A DNA stretch of 64,000 bases from Amphirosellinia nigrospora. Its lineage: Eukaryota > Ascomycota > Sordariomycetes > Xylariales > Xylariaceae. Below the pieces are notes generated by a model. It searched no databases, was not told the origin of the DNA, and saw only the letters and a program-made list of their open reading frames with translations. Both the position numbers and the translations under genes were made by a program. Below, in pieces: positions 52,501 to 64,000 of the stretch. The stretch lies in contig SCHM01000001.1 in NCBI GenBank assembly GCA_004123355.1, forward strand, positions 8,938,193 through 9,002,192, read 5' to 3'. Position 1 is the first letter of the stretch. Each line of letters starts with the position of its first letter.

Positions 52501-55500
52501 ATGTATAACCAAGGCAAGATCATCAAGCGGCTCCTTGGCCGCCCCAACACCGACATCGCCAATGACGCCGGTCTCGGCTCGACAGACTCTCCCAATCCCC
52601 AGGCCTATCGTCCAAATGCCTCGCAGAATGCCGTCTACCCCACTGCCGCTCCCGTGGCCTGCGTCGATCGGTCCCACGATGGCCGCATTGCTGTCCTGGC
52701 CGGGCGGCATGTACTCAAGACCATCCGCATTGATGGGGTTGACATAAAAGAGGGCTTCGACGTGCGCGCTGCTATCACATCCCATTTTGCGAATAAGGGC
52801 AGCGCTACTAGCCTCGCCTCGGAACAGCTGTCCATCAAGGATGTCAAGATAGCCACTACCCACGGCGCCGAGCCCACCATCTTCACTGCATGCGCCAACG
52901 GCAAAATTTTCATGTACGATGTTAACCGCTTGGCCGCCGGGCTCGGCTTGGAGTTCGTACAGTCATCCGAAGGCTCGAGACAGGTCAACAAGCTCGCCTT
53001 CAACCCTCATAGGGGAACTTGGTTGTTGTCCGGGGGCAAGACGGTTTCGTCCGCTGTTTCGACGTCAGGACACCGTGACGGGTCGCAATGGTCCGACATT
53101 CCGAATATTCCAAACTTTCCGGAGCAACTTGGACGCCGTTCGTGATCTGCAATGGGCACCCAAGGACGGGGTGATGTTTGCGTGTGGAACCGAGTCAGGT
53201 GCCATATTGAAATGGGATGTGCGCAAGTCTTCGGCACCTCTACTCAGGATCAATGGTCACGATCCCCAAAAAGGTGTCTCTGCAATCTCATGGCACCCTG
53301 ATGGTGATCACGTCATTAGTGCGGGACTTGACGGGAAGTGCTACGTGTGGGATTTATCTAAGAATGCTGAAAAGACAAAAGGCGAAATGGTCTATCAATG
53401 CGCCAGCGCCTGTAACGTCCGTCTCGTGGAGGCCTGGACTCTGGTCCGCTACCGCCCAGGGACGCCGCGCCGCCCAGGTTGCCGTAGCCTATGATGGAGG
53501 TGGCGGCCTGAAGAACGGCGTCAGCTCTGTACACATCTGGGACCTCGCGCGTCCGACCATGCCGTACAAAGAGATTGACATGTTCGAGACCTCGCCGAAT
53601 GCCCTTTTATGGCATGATCAAGATTTGCTCTGGGCTGTAGGGCAGGACGGCTTCACACAATGTGATGTTGCTTTCGCTCCGAAGGTCATGGACCGCCGAC
53701 CCCTCTCGAGTCTCGATTTTTCCCCTCGTGGGGAAGCACTTATGTTCCTTGAAGAGAGAGTTCAAATGTCAAGACCACGAGCAACGATAGCGGCTCATGG
53801 TATAGTGCCGACAGCCTCATATAGCTCTAGTCCTAATGGCCATATGCTTAGCATCAGTCGGAGTGACTCCGAAGAAGATGTCATTGGTAGCTTCCTAGGC
53901 CCAAAGCGCCGAAGTCACAGCAAGCGAAGAGGTTCACATCGACCCGCGCAATCACTCAGCACGACTCCTCCCTCAGGAACTAGTGTCGACGATCAAGTCA
54001 TCTCATTAGAGCAAGCAATAAAGCTGACCGTGCCCTTCAAACCCCAGCAGGTCATGGCTATCGGACGTATCCCGGCCACCACGTCAGTTGACCTTTACCA
54101 TGTCCTCTCACAGCAGTATCTCGAGATTATTGGAAATGATCTTCCCAGCTCAGAAATATCAGGCCACTTGATTCCAGAATCTTGAGCATTATGGGTAAAT
54201 ATGCTCGAGCTGCCGAAAGTGTGAGCCAGTTTCGGTTAGCACAAACATGGCGTATACTGTCTTATGCTATGAACTTGCTTCTGACTAGCAGGTCGAAGTA
54301 CCATCTCGAGCGCCGTCTTACTAATACGGAGAGGACCCGGTCGCCGTCACACTATGGCGATAGTGCCAGACTCTCGTCCCAGAGGGTTAATTCATCTTCT
54401 CATCTACGAGATAATACCGAAGAAACCCCGAGACCACCTATGTCCGTATCATCTGTAGAGAGCCGTCCGACTGCTGGAAGGCTGCGCCTTATAGAGGAAG
54501 TTGATAGTGAATCTAACGTGCCGACTCCACTTGCTCGACCGGTTGAAGATGACCAAGTTGTCATGGAGGGCTCTAATACTGCGAAACAGTTGACTCCTGT
54601 TCACGAAGTTGAAGACCTCTCTCTGCCACCTTCTGTTCACCCAGAAAGGCCCGGTATCCGCCAACGGCTTGATTCTAATTCATTATCTATCATTAGTCAA
54701 GACAGTCAAATATCGAGCACGGAAGGCTATGATTTCTACGATGTTGAGGCCGTCGAGACTTTACCAATCGCAATTGATGTGCCAAAGAAGAAAGCGCCAC
54801 TCAGAATTGAACCTATAGACCCGACGCCAATCAACGGCCGCCGAAAACCTGCAGTGAGACTGGATTCAGATGAGAGTTTCAGTCAAATGTTCTCGTTATC
54901 GGATACAAGTCGGCAGGCTTCCCTCCTTGGTACCTCATCTAGAGGGAGTATACCGTTTCAGCGGAAGGAATCAAATGATAGCAGTGAGATTGAATTTGCT
55001 AGTAGAATACGAGGCCGGCAGATTGATGAATCACCAATTCACCGTGATTGGCCTCCAGGAAGAAGACCTGCTCTCGAAAGATACGGGTCAGACACCCTAA
55101 CCGAAGATTTCATGGTCTCGCAAACCACCATTGATACAATGGAGAGTGATTCCCCCGAAATTGAAGCTCTCCACCATTCCGTCAAATTCAGGCCCAATCT
55201 ACCAACCATTCAAAGCACCGTCTCTCGATTTGGTCAAGGTGCCCCCCGACCACAGGATGACACATCACCGACTATAACAGAAACAGACTTTCTACCTTGG
55301 GAAGACGACCCTCCTTACCCATATCCCACTAGCTCTAGTGCTAATCCGGGAATCAATTTATCACCCATTAAACCATATGAAATAGTAGCAAAGGCAATTG
55401 CATTTGAGAGTAGGCGTTCGGCTCTGAATGCCTCTGCTATGGTTTTGTTACTCAAACCCCTTGTACCAGACAGCATAATTGACCCGCATCAAGCTGCCGC

Positions 55501-56445
55501 TATACTAAGGCAACACCATCGGCGACTCATGAATATGAAACTTTTTGTTGAAGCTGCGATGTTGCGCAATGTTTGCCTCCGTGGTTGGCCTGGTATTGAA
55601 TCATGGGGGGATAATTATACTGCCATCTTCCGACCAGCCCAAGAACGGGTTGTAGTTGGATTTTCATGTGCACAATGTCATAAGCCCCGAGAGGTTAGCC
55701 GTACATCGCCTGAGAGCGCAGAAGTCTGGAAATGTGAGCGCTGTCGGGCAGTTGCAGCGCCTTGCGCAGTCTGTGGACACAGAGAGCTAGGTTCGGAATT
55801 TCCATCGGTCGCCATCAATATAGGCTTAAACACAGCGTTATCCCAATCGGAGGAGTCGACTCTCTCGACTTGGTGGTATTGCCCTGGATGCTCGCACGGC
55901 GGGCACGCCAGCTGCCTCCAGGAGTGGCACGCACCCGTCATATCCTCGCAACCCAATGGGCTTCAAGAACGGGCAAGAATGGAACTATTCGAAGATGATT
56001 CCCGCAGACGAACAGCGACGGTTGTTGCCCCTTTGATGGTTGTGGCCACGCTTGCCTTCCAGGCAGATGGCGAAATGAATACAGCACCGCGCGAACCGAG
56101 GAGCTGGGGCGCGCCGTACGAGAACAATATCGCGGCGTGCTTACTGATCTTAAGAAGGTTGATAATAAACAAAAGTTCGCCAGGGACGCATCGGCTATTT
56201 CTACACCCGCAGGTAGCGTGCGAGGGGATACGCTGGAAATCCCGCAAAGCCGAGCCGTGGAGAGCGTTCGCGAAGTCCTCGGCGGCAACGCTTACGAGAA
56301 GAACGAGAAGCACGGCGGCCTTACAGGGATACTAAGCTCAAGCCCGGGACGTAACGGAATTTTCGCGACCGGTGGAGTTGAAAGAGAACGCAGGAAAAGT
56401 GTCAAATTCGCTGGGCCTTCTGACGATGATCGCGGGGTAGTTTGA
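52501..56445 (+). CDS. RTC1: RTC1/WDR24, WD40-RING subunit of the SEA/GATOR2 complex
   Basis: A vacuole-associated subunit of the complex that tunes TORC1 to amino acids. The N-terminal part is a WD40 propeller: PTIFTACANGKIFMYDVNRL, WAPKDGVMFACGTESGAIL, ISWHPDGDHVISAGLDGKCY and SSVHIWDLARPTMPYKEID. A long disordered middle follows (54300-55350), then a helical region (MKLFVEAAMLRNVC). The C-terminal zinc region has FSCAQCHKPRE, WKCERCRAVAAPCAVCGHRE and WWYCPGCSHGGHASCLQEWH. The protein is about 1300 residues. At least five one-base breaks occur: near 53036 (G run), 53076 (C run), 53388, 54165 and 56000. Start chosen at MYNQGKIIKR. An essential-type complex subunit this damaged argues for sequence error. 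Confidence 0.92.
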
Positions 56446-56850
56446 TGGATGTGATTTATGGAGCCTTGGACTAGAGTCGATTTTGGAAACTATGATTCCA
56501 AGTCGCGAGATCAGATGTCCATAGTAGAAAACCATAAACCTGCTTCTTAATCTAATGTATTGTGATGATTGAGGAGCAAGTATTCTTATCTGTCAGTCTT
56601 TCTAACTTATTCGATCGGCTAGGCGACAAGACTCTTGGGCGCGCCCTACAACGTGTGGGGATTCAGTCTCCCTAAGTTCTCTTCGCCACTTCTCCTCATC
56701 TCACTCTGATCGCACATATAAAAACAAACAACCCATCCAAGTCGTGTACATACTTCGTTTAATTAAATAAACCTGTCATCTTATACAAAAGCATCAATAC
56801 TTTTAAAGTGATAAAAAGAATATTCATCTTAAGAAGGGCGTTGGTACATA
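56446..56850. other. Intergenic between RTC1 and the deaminase gene
   Basis: No gene seen; A+T-rich before the deaminase start. Confidence 0.6.
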
Positions 56851-57363
56851 ATGGCAACCTCACAATCATTTACCCCGACGGACCTAACACACCTCCGGCG
56901 AACCATCGCCCTCGCCGCCGAGGCGCTAGACGCAGGCGACGCGCCCTTCGGCACCGTCCTCGTTTCCGGCTCGGGAGACGTCCTCGCCGAAGACCGCAAC
57001 CGCACCATCACACTCAATGACGGGACGCGCCACCCGGAATTCGAGCTCGCGCGCTGGGCCGCCACGAACATGACGGCCGCGGACCGCGCCGCCGCGACGG
57101 TGTATACGTCGGGGGAACACTGCGTCATGTGCGCGGCCGCGCACGCGCGCGTGAGGCTGGGGCGGATCGTCTATGTCGCGAGCACAGAGCAGCTTGTCAC
57201 GTGGTGGGAGGGCTTTCGGAGGGAGAAGGGAGAGGCCGAGAATAAGGCGGTGGTTAAGCAGTTGCCGATTCGAGATGTTGCCCCGCTGGTCGAGGTCCGT
57301 GGGCCGGTGCCCGAGTTGGAGGGGGAGATTTTGGCGCTGCATCGGAGGCATGCGGGTTTGTAG
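56851..57363 (+). CDS. Cytidine/guanine deaminase-like zinc hydrolase
   Basis: An intact single-exon ORF of 170 residues with the cytidine-deaminase fold. Zinc motifs are HPEFELARWA (the His ligand and catalytic Glu) and EHCVMCAAAHARVRLGRIVY (two Cys ligands; the Pro usual before the first Cys is His). DAPFGTVLVSGSGDVLAEDRN is typical of the CMP/dCMP and guanine deaminase group. The nucleobase or nucleoside used cannot be set by eye. The coding sequence is very GC-rich compared with its flanks. No frame break. Confidence 0.9.
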   Translation: MATSQSFTPTDLTHLRRTIALAAEALDAGDAPFGTVLVSGSGDVLAEDRNRTITLNDGTRHPEFELARWAATNMTAADRAAATVYTSGEHCVMCAAAHARVRLGRIVYVASTEQLVTWWEGFRREKGEAENKAVVKQLPIRDVAPLVEVRGPVPELEGEILALHRRHAGL

Positions 57364-58576
57364 GTAGGGGATGGATGGATCATCATACGGATTTGGGGGG
57401 CGGTGTTTCTGCTTCGTTCGGTCTTGGATACGCCATTCGTCTTAGTAGTCAATTTTCTTACCGTCATGAGATCATGGTATTTGGTTTACAGTGTATAGGC
57501 GACATCGTGACCTTCTGTGTTGGCAAGTGGCTTGCTTACGTGACCCGATTGGCTATATGAAAACGCCAAACGAACATCTAGAACAGTGGTGGCGCCGCTC
57601 AGCACCAAGATGACACGATGATTGCTTTCTTTTCCTATTCAGCTCGTCTTCGGACGCAAATACTATGTATGCTTACGACTAAGTACCGATGCCTTGCAGT
57701 ATGTCATTTGCCTTTACTTTACGTACTAACCAGACTAACCTCGAAGCTTGGAGAGTACTGACACTTCATATTCCCCTCGATATATGATGAGTCCCAATAC
57801 TATATTCAGGATGAAACGTCGAGCTAACTATGCAGAGCTAGATAAAGCCAGCACTTATTCTTAACCGGTTCCGAAACGAAGGGTCTTTGTTCTAGAATTG
57901 TCGCAATAAAATGTTGCCGATGCCGCGTTTCGAAATAGACGACTAGGTTAGGGCGTGACATTTCCGTCCGGCACGTGTGAAGCAAGGGAGGCCTGACTAG
58001 CGCGCCCTACGCCCCAGTAAAAAGCCGTTTTTGCTGTCAACGCCATGTAGCTCTTTTCCTTTTCTCGCCTTATTTTTCGACCTTGCCCTTGTCCGGCAGT
58101 CGTGATTTATAATGGGTAGCACGGTTGTCATCTCCTACCTATCCGTCTATCGGGAGAAGCTGGTAGGAGGAGAATAAATAGCAAGGAAGACGGCATCAAA
58201 ACACGTATGTTTTAATTTAACTTTTTAATTTGAGAATAAGCATCGCGCACTTCTAGTCCGCGGGTATGGTGGACGAACTAGGCCAAGATCGGCTTATGCT
58301 CACTCCAATACGAGATGTTCCTAACATACTACTTCTGATGCTCTACTAAGTCATAAGGCGGTGTCTAGGATAAGAGCTAGGTTAGGCGTCCGGAAACGCG
58401 ATTCATGGAAAGCTTGCTCATAGGGCAGAGGTATAGCCGCACGGACGAAAGCGAGCGTGGAGGCGTTTACTAGTCAGGTTTCGGCAATGGGTGCTTAATA
58501 TAAAGAGTTTGGGGGACGAAAGACCTTTGTTCCCCTTGAAGTCTCGGTTCCTTAACCTACGTAATTGTACATCAAA
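57364..58576. other. Intergenic; no gene seen
   Basis: A long 5' region before the GMC gene. Only short ORFs, without domains. Confidence 0.55.
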
Positions 58577-60348
58577 ATGAAGTCGCCGGCGTCTTGGCTT
58601 CTTGCTGCTACCTTATGTGGGCTCGCATCTGCGACTCCCCTTTCGATACAGCTGCAGGTGACGACGGATTGGACAACTGAGAAGTGGGATGCCATCGTCG
58701 TCGGAGCCGGTACGGCCGGTATTGTCGTGGCAGACCGGCTGAGCGAAGCTGGGAAGAAGACGCTCTTGTTAGAGATCGGCGGCTCATCTTATGATGTTAC
58801 GGGAGACGCTGAGAAACCCGCGTGGTTACGTGGAACAAAACTCAACCGTGTCGATGTCCCTGGACTGTGTAACTACACCCTACGAGGATCCTACGATGAT
58901 TAACAAAGGTCGCTTGCTAACTGTTCTTTTACTAGACAAAAGCATATTTAACGGTAGCGAAACGATCCTTTGTCCGCCGGGCGTCGTGAACAGCTACCAG
59001 GCATGCACAATCGGTGGCAACAGCGCCATCAACGCCGGCTTATTCTTCCAGCCCCCTGCGTCGGATTGGGACGACTACCACCCCAAGGGATGGAAGAGCG
59101 TCGACATGAAAGCTGCTACAGACAGGCTCCTGACAAAGCAGAAGTCCGTCACGAAATACTCCCCTGACGGCAAGTACTACCTGCAGAGTGGCTATAACGC
59201 AGCTAGAGAGTGGATCGTCGACCAGGCAAAATTCACCGACGTCACTTTCAACGATGTCCCGAACAACAAGGAAAGAGTTTTCGGTCACCCGGCGTACAAC
59301 TATATCGATGGCCAACGTGGAGGACCCGTCCGCACTCACCTCCAAGACGCGTTAAAGCGCAAGAATTTCAAGCTCGTGACTGGCGTGAGAGTTCAAAAGA
59401 TTAACCAGATCCGCGGAGTCGCTTCCGGCGTTCAGGCTACTGTAAACAACCGTACCGTCAACGTCTCGCTGTCCCTAGGCGGCCGAGTCATTGTGAGCAC
59501 GGGCGCGGTTGCCTCGCCAGGTCTCCTCATGCACTCCGGTATTGGCCCACGCGATGTCCTAGCCAACCTATCATCGGCTGGTGGGCCACCTTCTTCGACT
59601 TGGGTCGTGAACTCCGCCGTAGGCGAAGGTCTATTCGATAACCCGAATACCTTCCTCGTGCTCTCGAGCCCGAAAGTCCAGTCCTACACACAGAGTTACA
59701 GCAACCCTGTGCCAGCGGATCGAGACCTATACCTAAAGAACCACAGCGGACCCTACTCGTTTGCGTCGCAGACCTCAGTCCTCTGGGGATACGTTCCGAA
59801 CCCGGACGGTACCCGGACGGGAGTCCAGGGAACCATTGACTCATCAGGGTTCGGTGAGTACAACGGCAAGAACACGATAACGATGAACATCTACGGGACC
59901 TCGGGCCTGCTCTCCTCCGGCCGTGTGGTACTTTCCACCGACGGCAAATTCATCCCTACCCCTGGTCCGGGTATCTACTACTCGCACCCGCCGACGGCAT
60001 GAACATCGCCAAGTTCATCCACTCCCTATTCGAGTCCCTACCCAGCTCAACGCCCCAGGCCCATCGCCTACTGGGCTCACGCCGCTGAATATCCCCGTCA
60101 CTCCACGGTGGAGGAGATCTATAAGTACATTAACTTGGTCACCGTACGCCGTCGGTTCGGTACAGCATTGGTCCAGCTCGTGCCGGATAGGCAGCTGTGT
60201 TGACGCGGACACGAAAGTCATTGGCGCGGCTAATATCCACGTCGTCGATGCGTCCATCGTCTCGCCCCTGACTGTCAACCCGCAGTTTGGCGTGATGGTA
60301 GCCGGGGAGAAAGGCGCGGAGAGAATTCTGGCGACGTGGTCACGCTGA
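58577..60348 (+). CDS. Secreted GMC oxidoreductase, cellobiose-dehydrogenase flavodomain-like
   Basis: A secreted FAD enzyme. A signal peptide (MKSPASWLLAATLCGLASAT) is followed by the Rossmann motif VVGAGTAGIVVADRLSEAGK. After an intron (58870 to about 58935, branch site GCTAAC) come FNGSETILCPPGVVNSY, CTIGGNSAINAGLFFQPPAS and RGGPVRTHLQDAL, strongly reminiscent of the dehydrogenase domain of cellobiose dehydrogenase. No cytochrome domain precedes it. Near the end the catalytic pair is visible: His in SVQHWSSSC and Asn in SPLTVNPQFGVM. Several one-base breaks lie between 59960 and 60170, so the region before SVQHW is uncertain. It ends at 60348. Substrate: a sugar or other alcohol; unproven. 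Confidence 0.87.
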
Positions 60349-60955
60349 TGTCGTGATTTATATACATACCTATGTAATCACCGAGTGAAACTTGGTCCGT
60401 TATTTTTCTTGTAATTATGATTTTAGACTATAGATTGATTACGAATAATGTTTAAAAGAATTAAACCAACGTTTCCGGTACATACGCGCAGTTAAGATCA
60501 GTCATCAACACATTATCACCAGGAGAGGAATTGAAACTTACCGGCGCGTTACTAACTCAGTTAATATTATTTTACTAGACATTGCAGAATTGTATTACAT
60601 CTAGATCCAATTAGAACCCGGCCTCTCTGCCGGTTTAGGTTTCTTTGTCTCTGGGCCGTGAGGTTGCGGCCAAGGCTACTCAACGTCGACTCATCTTTCC
60701 TCCGAACTGGGTCGTGGATGCTATAATATGCATCACCAGCTCGGTGGTGAGCTGTCGAGGTGGTTGCGGCATGTCGGTAACACCGTCATCCTAGGCGGAG
60801 AATCTTTATCTCGGACCGTATACACGCTCATGGCGATATCCTCAAACTGCCCCTAGGTTCCGGCGTCGCGGGATCGCCCTGCATTCCGTAGCGTTGAAGG
60901 ACCTCATCGTGTTCTCTCAACGATGTAGCGGCGCGGTGTCTAGCCACAACCGCTT
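60349..60955. other. Intergenic; no gene seen
   Basis: Convergent 3' flanks of the GMC gene and the unidentified minus-strand gene. Confidence 0.55.
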
Positions 60956-61802
60956 TTACATCGATGCCCGCCGTGTCATTTCGGCGTGTGCCTCGAGATG
61001 ACGCGAGCTAAAGTCCACGAAGAACTCCGCCCCAAGAAAGGTCGGCAAATACTTTGGGTCAACGACCTCCCGCCTCGCCGCGATGCGATCAAGACAGAAG
61101 AATACGTCGCCCGCGATGACGCGGAGAGCGCGCTCGTCGCCCTGCTTCTTGCTCTCCAGCCACCCGGCCGCCACGTGGTCGAGCTGGCTGGTGAGGGATA
61201 GGATGGTAGCGTGCTGAAGCTTGAGCGAACGAGCTGTAATGCCTCGAAGCCGTGACCGATGAACTTCATGCGAACGCGACGAACCAGCCCGCCGCGTGGG
61301 CACACCGATCGAGTCCGCGTAGACGTCGTACCCGCGCGTCTTAGCCCACCCTATGATATTTTATTATACGATCGTGCGAATATTTGGAAATCCGACTTGC
61401 CGGACGACTCGTGAGGCCGTGGTCGATGAGTGCGGCAGTCCACAAATTGCGTAGGGCACGTGTGCTAGTGATGAGTGTACAAGCTCGAAGAGCTCTGTCA
61501 GTTCCGTAGCACTCATATAAGATGTCGCCCATTGTATGTTTCGTCGTGTGCTGAGAACCTGTCCTGTGACGTAATACGTGGGTGAGCTGTCGATGAAGGC
61601 CCGATAGTATATTGGGATGCCCCAGATTGTGCCCTGGCACCTTGCGGTGGTCTGGAAGTTGCGATATTGGTTCCGGTAAAAACTCGTTCAGCCGTGCGTT
61701 GTAGTATTTAGCACGATGAGTTGGACTAGAGCGCTTGGGACGTTTTGCGGGAAAGCAAGCACTAAAACAGTCCGTGATGAAATAAAACGGGTTGTAAGTC
61801 AT
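60956..61802 (-). CDS. Unidentified protein, two-exon model
   Basis: Not recognised. The 5' part (61802 to about 61390) is an open frame starting MTYNPFYFITDCF with a basic N-terminal half. The 3' part (about 61365-60956) has strong coding bias: GYDVYADSIGVPTRR, then DHVAAGWLESKKQGDERALR, VIAGDVFFCLDRIAARREVV and FLGAEFFVDFSSRHLEAHAE. They may join across a small intron ending ATAG near 61354. The frame also appears to shift near 61230. No signal peptide or known motif. The 3' portion is the better supported. Confidence 0.38.
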
Positions 61803-62340
61803 GATGTGAGATAGAATTTTGGCGTTGGTTCCGTGAGTAAATGAAGAAAGGTCGGCAATTCTTTTTTTTAATTTTTTTTGGCCGGTTCTGATGCCCTTGG
61901 ATAAGGTGGTCTCGTTTATATGTCGATCAAAACTATAAATTAGAATTCGAGAACAGGATGGTTACTTGTATAAAGCTCCCCTTTATTCACTTGTAGTAAC
62001 AATGTCTTTATTTAGTAAAAGAACGAAACTAATGCCTTCAGTCAAGACAAGGCATCCCGATCGAGTTCTTACTAAACAATGGCCATCCTACCGATGATCT
62101 ATGCCGCCACTAAGGCGAGTAGGAAGAAAATTGGTACCTGCGATTCGCCTGATTGTAGCCTATTGCAAATGCGGAATAACAAATACGTAGGTAGCATGTT
62201 CTGGACATTATTAGGTAATTATACTTAGCTTGAAAGCGTCATCATTGTCCTTAGAACCAGATCCCGCTAGCCCGTTCCAACGCCTATGATACATAACCAC
62301 CGGCCCAAGATCGTTATGCGATTTCCCCAGCCTATGTGCA
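61803..62340. other. Intergenic; no gene seen
   Basis: A+T-rich with a T run near 61861-61879. Holds the promoter of the unidentified gene and the RPN11 3' UTR. Confidence 0.55.
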
Positions 62341-63464
62341 TCACAACTCATCATCCTCGTCCATGTGGTCGCCGTTAGCTTGACCATTGGTAGCGCCGTC
62401 CTTTTTAGGCATCGTAGTCCTTATCGATCATTGTCGGGACACGGAAACGATGTTTCCTCGATCGTTCCTGGCCAACGTCCTCTAAGTGCTTCTTCGGGTC
62501 GAGTTTGCCAACGTAGCGAGTCTTGAGTTGATCCTTAGTCAACTCAGTCTCCTCCTTGACTCTCTTCTCGTATCCCTCAGCTAATGTGACGAGTCTCTTG
62601 AAACGATCCTTGTTGCGCTCGCCTTCGGTCGGAAATCCTCCATCTGCAGAGCCTCAGTCCAACATGCTTGTGTAAATTCATGAGCATTTCTCCTCTAGAG
62701 CGTTTCCTATAGTTGATTCCGATCGTAATAATGTCGGTTAGGCCGTGGATGAGGGCCTGTATGGAAGGCTTGTTGAGGTGACCCAAGTTAGACGTACTTT
62801 GTCTAGGCTCCTGACCAAGCATCAGAGATTGTGGGTTGATGAGTCGGAAAGCATCGATAACGACCTTGCCCTTGACGGACTGTATAGGGTCGACGACGAC
62901 GGCGACAGCGCGGGGGTCAGTGTTCGAAGGACTGCTGGGTGTTGATATCAACCGAGGAGGAGCCAACATCCGAAACCGGGATGGGAGTGGTACAGCAACG
63001 ACTGATTCGGGCCTAAAGGTGTCGTCAGGTGTGATGAGCTGGTGGGTAGATGGGCATCCTTACCTTCCGGTCTGTGTTAACATGTCCATCATCTTCTGCT
63101 GGAACACTGGGTCGACAGCTCGACACTGACCCGTACCGCTCTGGGCATGGCGAACACATCTACTACACGAACTGTGAAGTCATCGACAAACTCACCCAGC
63201 ATCAGACCCATAACTTCCATGGGAACACCGCTCGGCATGTCGCAACATCTTCAGTAGCGCTAAGAGGAGATGTAGACAGTCTCAGAGTTATCAATTAGGG
63301 TTTGGTATCCTGTTCAATACCCAAGTTAGTTTCTTGTCCAAGGTTTAATTGACACTACTGCGTCTTTTATTCCAGGGCGTAGTCGGAGAGCGCATACTGT
63401 TCTGCATTTCCTCCGAGGCCACCATGCCTGTGGCACCCGCGAGCATGCGGTTCAACCGATCCAT
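62341..63464 (-). CDS. RPN11: 26S proteasome regulatory subunit RPN11 (JAMM deubiquitinase)
   Basis: The zinc protease that removes ubiquitin chains during proteasomal degradation. The minus strand reads [11 protein letters not shown] (start 63464), then after an intron [55 protein letters not shown] and the JAMM motif [14 protein letters not shown] (His-Ser-His-Pro codons at 62978-62989). [32 protein letters not shown] and MLMNLHKH follow, with [20 protein letters not shown] near the end. An acidic tail ([10 protein letters not shown]) reaches a stop at 62341 in one frame; another frame stops near 62410. Many one-base breaks are present, for example near 63250, 63130, 62955, 62735 and 62440. 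RPN11 is essential, so these must be sequence errors unless a second copy exists. Confidence 0.92.
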
Positions 63465-64000
63465 TTTGGTAGATGGGCGGATGTCGTCGGTGTCAGGTCG
63501 TAGCTATCGAGCGCCAGGGGAGGTTATAGGAGAGACGGTTGATGATGGGTCGGTATCAATGGGTATACGGGGGAAGGGCGGTTTTTGATTTGTAGTGAGT
63601 GTCGTGAAGATGACCAGAGGCTGTAATTGCGAGGTAGACGATAAATGTAGGTACAGCTGTATTACGGGGTGGAGACTGTACCTTTGAGCTTGACGTGACG
63701 AACCCAGGTCTGCCTGCAGGTGGGAGCCGCAGCTTACCTAACGCCGGTTGACAGGAAGGACAAGGTTTTACCTGACTCACGATATGTACTTATGACATGC
63801 AGAATTACACCGACCCGATCTATGCATGCGGGGCAGCTATGCACTTACCAAGTTTGTAATCCGCTCAATCAATCGCACTTGTACCTTTCTTATCTTATCA
63901 CCGGCGCAGCTTATATTTTCCTGTTGCGCCTGAACACCCTCACTACTTTCTATCGTGTGTGCCATCCGTCATGGATGTCCTTAAGATTCTATCGCGCGGG
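63465..64000. other. RPN11 upstream region
   Basis: Holds the RPN11 promoter and leader. No further gene is supportable before the window ends. Confidence 0.55.

Overview
This window is chromosomal DNA from a filamentous ascomycete (Pezizomycotina; I would guess Sordariomycetes, but nothing here fixes the order). The reasons are: short spliceosomal introns with GTRNGT donors, CTAAC-like branch sites and AG acceptors; fungal versions of cactin, SLX4, RTC1, RPN11 and eS21; a forkhead regulator, a Clr5-domain protein and a fungal adenylate-forming reductase; and a 3 kb A+T island at the left end that is almost free of CpA/TpG, the signature of repeat-induced point mutation (RIP).

Layout. 1-3005 is a RIP-degraded repeat relic. 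3006-7316 has no gene I can support. 7317-8864 (-) encodes a forkhead transcription factor. 12110-13899 (-) is cactin. 14677-16262 (-) is a fragmentary Clr5-domain gene. 17411-31305 is the accessory core: a cytochrome P450 (-), an aldo-keto reductase (-), an NRPS-like A-T-R adenylate-forming reductase (-) and, divergently, an isocyanide synthase fused to a 2-oxoglutarate/Fe(II) dioxygenase (+). Together they look like an isocyanide natural-product gene cluster. 32436-33688 (+) is a DUF7918-type protein, 34632-34742 (+) an intron-containing tRNA-Leu(UAG), and 35493-36012 (+) a small protein with three CxCG...CxxC units.

From 36 kb onward the region is mostly housekeeping: SLX4 (-) and ribosomal protein eS21 (+) sharing a promoter; an acid-ceramidase/NAAA-like amidase (-); a class I CPD photolyase (+); two Nudix hydrolases (+); a membrane-anchored SGNH hydrolase (+); a DapA/HOGA-family aldolase (-); the SEA/GATOR2 subunit RTC1 (+); a cytidine-deaminase-fold enzyme (+); a secreted cellobiose-dehydrogenase-like GMC oxidoreductase (+); an unidentified gene (-); and the proteasome deubiquitinase RPN11 (-).

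The proposed cluster logic is inference. The isocyanide synthase would turn an amino acid into an isocyanide and its fused dioxygenase would oxidise the product. The A-T-R enzyme would activate and reductively release a carboxylic acid as aldehyde or alcohol, with the AKR completing the reduction and the P450 tailoring.

A caution for every gene model: at least twelve conserved genes here are interrupted by single-base length changes, mostly a missing base in a short homopolymer. Essential genes (RPN11, cactin, RTC1) are affected as much as accessory ones, so I read these as sequence errors rather than pseudogenes. Coordinates below span the whole gene, introns and frame breaks included.
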